Positions 16,632-24,411 of a stretch of 64,000 nucleotides of DNA are shown here, piece after piece. The notes beneath the pieces were generated by a model that worked only from the letters and a program-made list of their open reading frames with translations, was not told the DNA's origin and did no database searches. How positions within the stretch are numbered: the first letter of the stretch is position 1; each line of letters starts with the position of its first letter. A program made the translations under genes and the position numbers. Origin of the DNA: Caldicellulosiruptor bescii DSM 6725 (lineage in GTDB: Bacteria > Bacillota > Thermoanaerobacteria > Caldicellulosiruptorales > Caldicellulosiruptoraceae); contig NC_012034.1 of assembly GCF_000022325.1 (NCBI RefSeq), positions 762,501 through 826,500 on the forward strand, read 5' to 3'.

Positions 16632-17918
16632 ATGAAATTTGAACTACTACATCCAGCCGACCAGATAGTAATGATAATGGAAAGGATATATGGTTATGGT
16701 ATGACAACAACATCTGGTGGCAATATATCAATTAAAGATGACAATGGCGATATCTGGATTACACCCTCTGGCATAGACAAAGGAAGTTTAAAAAGTAGCG
16801 ATATTGTTCAGGTAAAAGAAAATGGAGAGATTATTGGCAAACACAAACCTTCTGTTGAACTTCCATTTCACGAGATGATATACCGAGCACGGCCTGATAT
16901 AAAAGCAATAATTCATGCGCACCCACCAGCGATTATGGCATTTTCACTTGCACGCAAAATTCCAAATACCAAGCTTATTCCAAATGTCCATCTAATATGT
17001 GGCGAGGTTGAGCTTGTTGAGTATGCTTTGCCTGGAAGTACTGAGCTTGGTCAGAAAATAGCTGAGACTTTCAAAAAAGGGGTATCAACAGCTGTTTTAT
17101 CAAACCACGGGATTGTTGTAGGTGCCGAAAACCTTTTCAAGGCTTTTATGGCGTTTGAAACGCTTGATTTTTGTGCTCAGCTTGAGATAAGGGCAAGGCT
17201 TATTGGTGAATCAAGACAACTCAGACCAAAAGATATTGAGATTTCAAAAGCAAAACAGGATATTCAAATGGATGAATTCATTCCAAAAACATATTCGAGT
17301 TTCGAAAGGCTATCAAGGAAAAAGATGTGTGAGCTTATCCACAGGGCATATGACCAGAGACTTTTTACAAGCACGCAAGGAACATTTTCACAAAGGCTCA
17401 GTGACAATTCTTTTATAATAACTCCTTACATGGTTGATAGGAAGTATATTCAGCCAGAGGATATTGTGAGAATAGAAAATGGGTACAAGGAGGCTGGGAA
17501 AAAGCCAAGCAGGTCAGTTCTGTTGCATAAGTTTATTTATGAAAAGCATCCAGATGTCAATGCAATCATAATTGCTCATCCGCCCAACATTATGGCTTTT
17601 GCAGTGACAGATAATGATTTTGATTCTAAAACAATACCCGAAACTTATATTTCTCTCAGAAACGTAAAAAAAATTCCGTTTGGTTCATCGTTTATGCAGC
17701 CAAAAATGACTGCAGATGTGTTTTCTAAGGAGACTCCAGCTGTGATTGTTGAGAATGATTGTGTAATTGTTGTTGGTAAAGACCTTTTAGATGCATTTGA
17801 CAAGCTTGAGGTACTGGAGTTCACCGCAAAGGCCATCATAGATGCAAAGAGGTTGGGTGATGTTGTGCTAATAAGCCAAGAAGAGATTGAAGAGATAGAA
17901 AGAGCATTTAAACTGTGA
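16632..17918 (+). CDS. Tandem class II aldolase-family protein
   Basis: Class II aldolases such as L-fuculose-1-phosphate and L-rhamnulose-1-phosphate aldolase split ketose 1-phosphates to dihydroxyacetone phosphate and an aldehyde using zinc. This 428-residue protein carries two such domains. Domain 1 (1-200) keeps the key residues: E76 in SVELPFH, H95 and H97 in HAHPP, and H159 in SNHG. Domain 2 (about 225-428) has the same fold pattern, but the glutamate is replaced, only one of the two histidines remains (IAHPP) and NHG is NDC, so it has lost the metal site. A usual family member is about 215 residues. ATG 16632 follows AAAGGAG. It is followed 25 bases later by a second aldolase-family gene. 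The sugar substrate is inferred, not shown. Confidence 0.82.
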   Translation: MKFELLHPADQIVMIMERIYGYGMTTTSGGNISIKDDNGDIWITPSGIDKGSLKSSDIVQVKENGEIIGKHKPSVELPFHEMIYRARPDIKAIIHAHPPAIMAFSLARKIPNTKLIPNVHLICGEVELVEYALPGSTELGQKIAETFKKGVSTAVLSNHGIVVGAENLFKAFMAFETLDFCAQLEIRARLIGESRQLRPKDIEISKAKQDIQMDEFIPKTYSSFERLSRKKMCELIHRAYDQRLFTSTQGTFSQRLSDNSFIITPYMVDRKYIQPEDIVRIENGYKEAGKKPSRSVLLHKFIYEKHPDVNAIIIAHPPNIMAFAVTDNDFDSKTIPETYISLRNVKKIPFGSSFMQPKMTADVFSKETPAVIVENDCVIVVGKDLLDAFDKLEVLEFTAKAIIDAKRLGDVVLISQEEIEEIERAFKL

Positions 17919-17943
17919 AAAATATTTTGAAAGGGATGATGAG

Positions 17944-18993
17944 ATGGAAAAAAGTAAAAGTTTGCACGAGCTTGTATGGCTATGCCAGAAGATTGGCAGA
18001 AAAATTGACTATGTTCAGGGTGGCGGGGGAAACATTTCTGTAAAGCTTGACTCACAGTATATGGCGATAAAAGCTTCTGGTTTTAGGCTTGACCAGGTGA
18101 CAGAAGAAGACGGGTATGTAATTGTAGAATATCAAAAAATAAAAAGCTTTTATGAGAATGTTAATCTTTCACAGGTTAAGGACTATGAAAAAGAAAGTTC
18201 AGAAGTTGTTCAAAAGAGCGTCTTAAGTTTTCCCGGTAGGGTTTTAAGACCATCGGTGGAGGTAGGGTTTCACTCAATCCTTGACAGGTACGTCATCCAC
18301 TCTCATTCTGTATATGCTAATATCTTGGCTTGTTCACATGAAGGCAGGCAGCTTTGCTACCAAATTTTTAAAAATGAAAATTTTAACTTTATCTGGATAT
18401 CTTATATCAATCCTGGTTTTTCGTTGACCATTGAAATTGCAAACCAGCTTAGAAGCCTGCCAGCTGAAGATAAAAGGCCGAAGGTAATCTTCATGGAAAA
18501 TCATGGACTTATTGTGTCTTCAGATAATATGCAAGAAACATATGAGGTACATGAGAGGGTTAACCTTTTGATAAAAAGGTGGTTCAAAATAAGAGGACGA
18601 TATCCGTCTTGTGTGCTAAAACAAATTGGTGATAACAGATATCAGAGCAGAACAAGGTTTGTTTTGGATTTTATAAAATCAGAAATGTTTGAAGTTGAAC
18701 TATTTGAGAAGTATCCTCTTTATCCTGACCAGCTTGTTTATATAAACTCAAGTCTGTATGCAGAAAATCCAAAGATAGAAATAGATTTGCCAAGAGGCAG
18801 AGTTATATACAATGCAGCCTATTCAGAGGCGCTTGCAACTGAAGAGACTTTGCTTGCTTATCTTTATGTGATAGCCAAAATCAACAAGTTTGGTCTTACT
18901 ATAAAAACTATGTCAGAGGATGAAATGGAGTATATCAAAAACTGGGAGAGCGAAAAATATAGAAAAGAGCTACTAAAGAAAATGGCAAAATAA
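17944..18993 (+). CDS. Class II aldolase-family protein (RhaD-like)
   Basis: A 349-residue class II aldolase/adducin-family protein resembling the aldolase half of bifunctional rhamnulose-1-phosphate aldolase/dehydrogenases. Visible are GGGGNISVK near residue 26, SVEVGFH (E106), the zinc histidines H119 and H121 in IHSHS, and ENHGLIV (H187), so the catalytic set is complete. The remaining 150 residues form a C-terminal extension with no motif I recognise. It is translated right after the tandem aldolase gene (ATG 17944 behind GAAAGGG) and is closed by a terminator. In some bacteria this enzyme is fused to an SDR; here an SDR is encoded separately and divergently nearby. Confidence 0.82.
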   Translation: MEKSKSLHELVWLCQKIGRKIDYVQGGGGNISVKLDSQYMAIKASGFRLDQVTEEDGYVIVEYQKIKSFYENVNLSQVKDYEKESSEVVQKSVLSFPGRVLRPSVEVGFHSILDRYVIHSHSVYANILACSHEGRQLCYQIFKNENFNFIWISYINPGFSLTIEIANQLRSLPAEDKRPKVIFMENHGLIVSSDNMQETYEVHERVNLLIKRWFKIRGRYPSCVLKQIGDNRYQSRTRFVLDFIKSEMFEVELFEKYPLYPDQLVYINSSLYAENPKIEIDLPRGRVIYNAAYSEALATEETLLAYLYVIAKINKFGLTIKTMSEDEMEYIKNWESEKYRKELLKKMAK

Positions 18994-18994
18994 G

Positions 18995-19031
18995 AAGGCA
19001 ACAAGTGTTCTTGACCGCTTGTTGCCTTTTT
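18995..19031. terminator. Bidirectional hairpin terminator
   Basis: AAGGCAACAAG (18995-19005) pairs perfectly with CTTGTTGCCTT (19018-19028), followed by TTTTT. It ends the aldolase operon and, read the other way, the convergent PHP gene. Confidence 0.86.
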
Positions 19032-19050
19032 ATGTTCAACATTATCACTT

Positions 19051-20352
19051 TCAATCTGGTTTTGCCCACATTTTAATGCCGATGTTTTTAAAATATTCTA
19101 TTCTCTCCCTTAAATTTGGAAACTTTTCTTGCATTTTTTCTGAGAAAAATCCTAACTCTTTGTCCTCTGTTGCCATCATTTCATGTCCAATCAAAGCCCA
19201 TGTAGTATCTATCAAATGTTTAAACTCATCCTGATTTAATGCTTCACATATAAAACTTTGGCGAGGGGAATTTATGTCTTCTCCGCTTATCTGAAGAAAA
19301 TTATATTTTTCACATAAGTTTTTGACTCTTTTGAGCTGAGAAAGAGTATTTCTTGAGGGCATGTATGTTACTGCTTTTATGCCAAGCTCATTTAAAACCT
19401 CAAACAGAAGTTCAAGATAATCATCTTCAAATTTTTCTCTTCTTTTATCGCCTGTGACAGATTCAACAACATCACCAAGGTAGGCATATGCAATTATTGC
19501 ACCTATCTTATGTGAAAACTCTACAACCTCTTTTATGTCAGGGCACTCTTCTGTGGCATTTATATAGAACTTTGGAGTAAAATCGCTCTTGAGAAGACCT
19601 AACAAGTCATACTCATAAAAAGGATTTTGCTCATCGTTGAGAAAGCTTTCTACCTTTTTACTAATCTTAATTTTCAATTCATCTTTGAAAAAATTTATCA
19701 ATCTTTTTCCTTTGCCAACTCTTTCAATGATTTTTTTTGCAAGAGCAAAAAGTATATGTCTTTCTGTGACAGTTCCACCTTCTTTATATTTTGAAATACT
19801 CACAACATCCTTTTCAAAATCCAAAACAATTTCGTACTTTGAAAGAAGGCTATTAATGTTTTCTACCATCAGTCTATTTCTTCTCATTCTCCTCTCCACG
19901 TATGGTTTGAAAAATTTCATTACAGTTTCAACTTGGTTATGTGGAATTCCATGAATTGCAACATAAGCAATTGAATGCTGGTCAGGATTATTTATCTTTT
20001 TGCCTGAAAGCAAAGTTTTTGAAAAATCAGCTCTGCACTCAACACCAATTGTTGTTGCAATACCTGCTAATTTACCAGCAACAATAAATTCATTGCTACC
20101 TGCTATAGTATCATGGTCCATTATGCCTGCTGTCGGAAGACCGCTTTTTGCGGCCATGTAGATTGCCTTTGAAGGAGAGTATGGTGAAAATGAGTAGAAT
20201 GTATGTATGTGATTGTTTATGACGCTACTTTTTGGTGGCAAGGAAATCTTGCCTTGTCTGACAAGCTCAAAGAACTTTGAAAGAGCTTCAAGTCTTCTCT
20301 CCTTATCTTCATGATTTAGTTCTTTTTCAAGCTCAAACTCAACTTGTGCCAT
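19051..20352 (-). CDS. PHP-domain metal-dependent phosphoesterase
   Basis: A 433-residue PHP-domain protein. After about 45 residues it shows NNHIHTFYSFSPYSP and GIMDHDTIAG, the metal-binding histidine and aspartate motifs of the polymerase-and-histidinol-phosphatase superfamily, then IGVECRADF and INATEECPDI. PHP proteins usually hydrolyse phosphate monoesters. The protein is longer than small PHP phosphatases, with a helical insert around residues 150-260. It lies 28 bases behind the SDR gene in the same transcript, which suggests that it acts on a sugar phosphate or nucleotide made or used in this locus. The substrate is unknown. Confidence 0.75.
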   Translation of the reverse strand: MAQVEFELEKELNHEDKERRLEALSKFFELVRQGKISLPPKSSVINNHIHTFYSFSPYSPSKAIYMAAKSGLPTAGIMDHDTIAGSNEFIVAGKLAGIATTIGVECRADFSKTLLSGKKINNPDQHSIAYVAIHGIPHNQVETVMKFFKPYVERRMRRNRLMVENINSLLSKYEIVLDFEKDVVSISKYKEGGTVTERHILFALAKKIIERVGKGKRLINFFKDELKIKISKKVESFLNDEQNPFYEYDLLGLLKSDFTPKFYINATEECPDIKEVVEFSHKIGAIIAYAYLGDVVESVTGDKRREKFEDDYLELLFEVLNELGIKAVTYMPSRNTLSQLKRVKNLCEKYNFLQISGEDINSPRQSFICEALNQDEFKHLIDTTWALIGHEMMATEDKELGFFSEKMQEKFPNLRERIEYFKNIGIKMWAKPD

Positions 20353-20380
20353 GTTGCCAACCTTGCTCCTTTTTCAAGAT

Positions 20381-21160
20381 TTATCTCATTTCCTGACCAC
20401 CTGTTACATTTATAGCTTGCCCTGTCATATAGCTTGCCTCATCAGATGCTAAAAATACGAGAACATTTGCAACATCGTCATATGTGCATGCACGCCTGAG
20501 TGGTACTTGGCTCAAATATTTTTCTCTTATCTGTTCTGGTGTAAGTCCTTGATTTTTGGAGTACTGCTCATAAAGGCTGTTTACCCACAAAGGTGAGTCA
20601 AGCAAATTTCCCGGGCATATAGCATTTACTCTAATCCCGTACTCTGCAAGCTCAAGTGCCAAGCTCTGGGTAAGACCAATGCCACCAAACTTTGATGCAG
20701 AGTATGCGGAGTTTTTGTATGATCCTTTCTTTCCAGACTTACTATTTATCTGGATTATATTTCCTTTTCGGCGTGGAATCATCACTCTTGCTGCGGCTCT
20801 TGCACACAAGAAATATCCAATGAGGTTTACATCGATTACCTTTTTCCACTCAGCAAGTGAAAATTCTGTAATAGGCTTTGCAATCAGTATTCCGGCATTT
20901 GCAACCATCAAATCAAGCTGGCCAAAAGTTTCAATTGTCTTGTCGACCATTGTTTCGACATCTTCTTCGTTTGTAACGTCACACTTTACAGCAATAGCTT
21001 CAGATAGCTCACTTGCAACTTTTTGAGCACCTTCGAAGTTTATATCTGCAACAACAACCTTGCATCCTTCTTTGTCAAGTCTTCTTGCTAAAGCTTCGCC
21101 AAGCCCCTGGGCAGCCCCTGTAACAATCGCAACCTGTCCCTCTAATCGTTTGCAGATCAT
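20381..21160 (-). CDS. SDR dehydrogenase, sorbitol-6-phosphate dehydrogenase-like
   Basis: A 259-residue short-chain dehydrogenase. The NAD site is VTGAAQGLGEALA (residues 14-26) with NAG at about residue 92; the catalytic set is serine in INSKSGKKGS and YSASK. The C-terminal part, VNAICPGNLLDSPLWVNSL followed by YLSQVPLRRACTYDDV and TGQAINVTGG, closely recalls SrlD, which oxidises D-glucitol 6-phosphate to fructose 6-phosphate. ATG 21160 has AAAGGGGG nine bases upstream. It is first in a two-gene operon with the PHP protein and diverges from the L-sorbose-1-phosphate-reductase-like gene, which acts on the same hexitol phosphate in known pathways. Another polyol or deoxy-sugar (phosphate) is equally possible. 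Confidence 0.85.
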   Translation of the reverse strand: MICKRLEGQVAIVTGAAQGLGEALARRLDKEGCKVVVADINFEGAQKVASELSEAIAVKCDVTNEEDVETMVDKTIETFGQLDLMVANAGILIAKPITEFSLAEWKKVIDVNLIGYFLCARAAARVMIPRRKGNIIQINSKSGKKGSYKNSAYSASKFGGIGLTQSLALELAEYGIRVNAICPGNLLDSPLWVNSLYEQYSKNQGLTPEQIREKYLSQVPLRRACTYDDVANVLVFLASDEASYMTGQAINVTGGQEMR

Positions 21161-21222
21161 ATTATAGTACCCCCTTTTTGATATTGTTTTAACATGTTGT
21201 CTTTTTGCTCTATCTAAAATTA

Positions 21223-21252
21223 ATTATACAATATGTGTTGTGTTTATGTCTA
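21223..21252 (-). promoter_or_regulatory. Promoter of the SDR-PHP operon
   Basis: On the minus strand TAGACA (21252-21247) and TATAAT (21228-21223) are spaced by 18 bases, 63 bases before the SDR start. Confidence 0.5.
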
Positions 21253-21287
21253 TATCAATTTGATTTATTTTTGAGTTTATTGATTTT

Positions 21288-21333
21288 TTGACTAAGATGT
21301 ATTATCATTATCTTATGATAACATTGATGTTAT
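21288..21333 (+). promoter_or_regulatory. Promoter and overlapping operator palindromes before the reductase/lipoate operon
   Basis: A -35-like TTGACT (21288-21293) is followed at the -10 to +1 region by two overlapping palindromes: TTATCAT-6-ATGATAA (21302-21321) and the perfect 16-mer ATAACATTGATGTTAT (21318-21333). Binding there would block RNA polymerase. The DeoR-family regulator encoded at the end of the same operon is the natural candidate. The exact -10 (TATGAT at 21314 or TCTTAT at 21311) is uncertain. Confidence 0.55.
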
Positions 21334-21368
21334 AGTTAAGATTTTGATTTGTAAAGGAGGATATAAAA

Positions 21369-22634
21369 ATGAAGACAAAAGCTGTGAGATTATATGGCAA
21401 AAACGATTTGAGACTTGAAGAATTTGAACTTCCACCAATAAGAGAAGACGAAATTCTGGCAAAAGTAATTTCTGATAGTCTTTGCATGTCTTCTTACAAG
21501 GCAGCAATTCAAGGAAGTGACCATAAAAGAGTACCAAAAGACATAGATAAAAACCCTGTTATAATAGGCCATGAATTTTGCGGGCAGATAGTAGAGGTAG
21601 GTAAAAAGTGGCAGGATAAGTTCAAACCAGGTGACAAATTCACGGTTCAGCCTGCGCTGAACCTCAAAGACAATCCGTATGCAGCACCGGGATATTCGTT
21701 CCAGTACATTGGTGGTGATGCAACATACATCATTATTCCAAATGAAGTAATGGAACAAAACTGTCTTTTAAAGTATAAAGGTGATGCTTTCTTTTACGGC
21801 TCACTGGCTGAGCCAATGTCGTGCATTATTGGTGCATTTCATGCAAGCTATCACACACAGCCAGGCAAGTATATACACAGAATGGGAACGTTAGAAAACG
21901 GTTTTATGGCAATCTTAGCAGGTGCTGGACCAATGGGGCTTGGAGCAATTGACTATGCTGTGCACGGCCCTAAACCACCAAAACTGCTTGTTGTGACAGA
22001 TATAAACCAGGAAAGGTTAGATAGAGCAGCCTCAATATATACTCAAGAGGATGCTAAAAAGTATGGTGTTGACCTTTATTATGTCAATACTGCCAATATA
22101 GATGATGTTGAGAATTATCTTCTTTCATTTACTGATGGCAGAGGCTTTGACGATGTGTTTGTCTTTGCACCAGTCAGAGAACTTGTTGAACTTGCAGATA
22201 AAATTCTTGCAAGAGATGGGTGCCTAAACTTTTTTGCAGGACCGAGCGACCCCAATTTTTCAGCACTTTTGAACTTTTACAATGTCCATTACAACTCAAC
22301 GCACGTTGTTGGAACAAGTGGTGGAAATACCGATGACATGATTGAAGCGCTTGATTTGATGGCAAAAGGTATCGTCAACCCCGCTGCAATGATTACTCAT
22401 ATTGGAGGGCTCAATTGTGTAGCGCAAACAACTCTAAATCTTCCCAAAATCCCTGGCGGAAAAAAGCTTATATACACAAACATAGAGCTTGACCTTGTAG
22501 CAATAGAAGATTTCAAGGAAAAGGGAAAAGAAGAGCCTCTTTTTGCAGAGCTTGCAAAGATTGTTGAAAGAAATAATGGCCTTTGGTGCAAAGAGGCAGA
22601 AGATTTTCTTTTAGAAAATGCTAAGAAGATTTGA
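21369..22634 (+). CDS. Zinc-type dehydrogenase, L-sorbose-1-phosphate reductase-like
   Basis: A 421-residue medium-chain dehydrogenase/reductase resembling SorE, which reduces L-sorbose 1-phosphate to D-glucitol 6-phosphate. The N-terminus MKTKAVRLYGKNDLRLEEF, SLCMSSYKAAIQGSDHKRVP, IIGHEFCGQIVEVG (zinc-site GHE), and the Rossmann turn AGAGPMGLGAID are the parts that point to this subfamily. ATG 21369 follows AAAGGAGG. It leads an operon running through lipB, lipA, E2, E3, E1, deoR and rhaA. Sorbitol-phosphate chemistry would pair it with the divergent SrlD-like SDR; here the true substrate could be a 6-deoxy-ketose 1-phosphate, since the operon also holds L-rhamnose isomerase. Confidence 0.82.
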   Translation: MKTKAVRLYGKNDLRLEEFELPPIREDEILAKVISDSLCMSSYKAAIQGSDHKRVPKDIDKNPVIIGHEFCGQIVEVGKKWQDKFKPGDKFTVQPALNLKDNPYAAPGYSFQYIGGDATYIIIPNEVMEQNCLLKYKGDAFFYGSLAEPMSCIIGAFHASYHTQPGKYIHRMGTLENGFMAILAGAGPMGLGAIDYAVHGPKPPKLLVVTDINQERLDRAASIYTQEDAKKYGVDLYYVNTANIDDVENYLLSFTDGRGFDDVFVFAPVRELVELADKILARDGCLNFFAGPSDPNFSALLNFYNVHYNSTHVVGTSGGNTDDMIEALDLMAKGIVNPAAMITHIGGLNCVAQTTLNLPKIPGGKKLIYTNIELDLVAIEDFKEKGKEEPLFAELAKIVERNNGLWCKEAEDFLLENAKKI

Positions 22635-22678
22635 CAGTTAAAATTGAGTATTAACAGTATGAAAGGAAGATATGCAAA

Positions 22679-23365
22679 GTGTGTATAAATGTCTGTTATT
22701 TGGGAGAGGTAGAGTATCAAGAGGCTCTTTTTATTCAAGAGAGGATTTGGGCGTTGAGGGTTGAAAAAAAGATTGGTGACACACTGCTGCTGCTTGAACA
22801 TCCTCCTGTTATCACAATAGGAAGACGTGGCAGCAAGAAAAACATACTTGTGTCAGATGAATTTTTAAAGAAAATGGATGTCAAGGTGTTTGAGGTAAGC
22901 CGTGGCGGGGATGTGACATATCACGGTCCTGGTCAGCTTGTAGGATACCCAATTTTTGATTTGGCTTTGACAGATAGAGACATAAAAAAGTTTGTGTATC
23001 TTTTAGAAGAAGTTTTTATAAGGCTTTTAAAAGACCAGTTTGGAAAAGAAGCGCACAGGGATGAAAACAAATACACCGGTGTTTGGGTTGGCAATGACAA
23101 GATAGTTGCTATAGGTATAGCAGTTAAAAAGTGGGTGACCATGCACGGGTTTGCTTTCAATGTAAATACAAATCTTGAACACTTTTCGTGGATTGTCCCG
23201 TGCGGACTGAAAGATAGAGGTGTTACATCCTTAGAAAGACTGATTGGAAGCACAATTCGGTTTGAAGATGTGGTGGATAAGGTTCAGACTTATTTTGGAA
23301 AGGTTTTCGGCAAGAGTTTGAATATATTGGGCAAAGAAAAACTTTTCGATTTGCTAAAAATTTAA
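22679..23365 (+). CDS. lipB: Octanoyl-[ACP]:protein N-octanoyltransferase LipB
   Basis: LipB moves an octanoyl group from acyl-carrier protein to the lipoyl domain lysine, the first step of lipoate assembly. The signature RGGDVTYHGPGQLVGYP (residues 75-91), the catalytic lysine K141 in DKIVAIGIAVK, MHGFAFNVN, and C175 in VPCGLKDRGVTSL are all present; 228 residues is normal. The start is GTG 22679, nine bases after AAAGGAAGA. It lies 44 bases behind the reductase gene and 20 before lipA, so the operon supplies its own lipoylation pathway for the E2 encoded next. Confidence 0.95.
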   Translation: MCINVCYLGEVEYQEALFIQERIWALRVEKKIGDTLLLLEHPPVITIGRRGSKKNILVSDEFLKKMDVKVFEVSRGGDVTYHGPGQLVGYPIFDLALTDRDIKKFVYLLEEVFIRLLKDQFGKEAHRDENKYTGVWVGNDKIVAIGIAVKKWVTMHGFAFNVNTNLEHFSWIVPCGLKDRGVTSLERLIGSTIRFEDVVDKVQTYFGKVFGKSLNILGKEKLFDLLKI

Positions 23366-23385
23366 ACACAAGAAGGTATGGAAAG

Positions 23386-24261
23386 ATGAGCTATCTAAAA
23401 AAGCCTGATTGGCTGAAGATAAGAGTAAAGGCAGATCAAAAAATAGATGATGTCATAGAAATTTTAAAAATGTTTTCTCTTCACACTGTATGTGAAGAAG
23501 CTCAGTGTCCAAACATTTATGAGTGTTTTTCAAAAAAAACTGCCACTTTTTTGATTATGGGAGATGTATGCACAAGAAACTGCACATTTTGTGATGTCAA
23601 GAAAGGGAAACCTGTGAAGTTAAATAGTGATGAGCCTAAGATGGTTGCAAATGCTGTAGGTGCATTGGGACTAAAGTATGTTGTTATAACCTCTGTTACA
23701 AGGGATGATTTGCCAGATGGAGGGGCTTCTCACTTTGCAGAGTGCATAAGAAGCATAAAAGGAAAAAGGCCATACACAAAGATTGAGGTTCTAATTCCTG
23801 ACTTTAAAGGTAGTTTTGAATCAGTTTCAAAGGTTGTAGAAGCTTCACCTGATGTTGTTGCACACAACATAGAGACCATCGAAAGGTTATATCCCTGCGT
23901 AAGACCTTTGGCAAGTTATAAAAGGTCGCTCGATGTCTTGAGGATGGTAAAAGAGATTGATAAGAATATATTTACAAAATCGGGTATCATGGTTGGACTT
24001 GGTGAGACAAAAGATGAAGTTAAAAAGGCACTTGAAGACTTAAGAAATGCAGAATGTGATTTTGTAACAATAGGACAGTATCTATCTCCTTCCAAAAATC
24101 ACCATCCTGTTGTTGAGTTTGTTCATCCGGATGTCTTTGAAGAGTACAAAGAGTTTGCAATTTCAATTGGATTTAAGTTTGTTATGTCAGGTCCTCTTGT
24201 GAGAAGTTCATATATGGCAGAAAATACAAAAGATATAATTGAAAATGTCCGCAAAATATAA
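23386..24261 (+). CDS. lipA: Lipoyl synthase
   Basis: LipA, a radical-SAM enzyme, inserts two sulfurs into the octanoyl group on the lipoyl domain. Both iron-sulfur clusters can be seen: auxiliary ligands C36, C41 and C47 (CEEAQCPNIYEC) and the radical-SAM set C62, C66 and C69 (CTRNCTFC). The C-terminal RSSYMAE, whose serine binds the auxiliary cluster, is also there. At 291 residues it is full length. It sits between lipB and the E2 gene, so production of the cofactor is tied to production of the complex that needs it. Confidence 0.96.
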   Translation: MSYLKKPDWLKIRVKADQKIDDVIEILKMFSLHTVCEEAQCPNIYECFSKKTATFLIMGDVCTRNCTFCDVKKGKPVKLNSDEPKMVANAVGALGLKYVVITSVTRDDLPDGGASHFAECIRSIKGKRPYTKIEVLIPDFKGSFESVSKVVEASPDVVAHNIETIERLYPCVRPLASYKRSLDVLRMVKEIDKNIFTKSGIMVGLGETKDEVKKALEDLRNAECDFVTIGQYLSPSKNHHPVVEFVHPDVFEEYKEFAISIGFKFVMSGPLVRSSYMAENTKDIIENVRKI

Positions 24262-24411
24262 AATTAGAAATGCAAAAATCAAAATAACATTGACAAAAAA
24301 ACAAACAAAATGATACTATTAAATTGGAGATGAAAAAAGTTAACATGATAGATGAAAAAATATATCAAACATATTGAAATAAATAAACAGCTAAAATGGA
24401 GGTTTTTTGAG

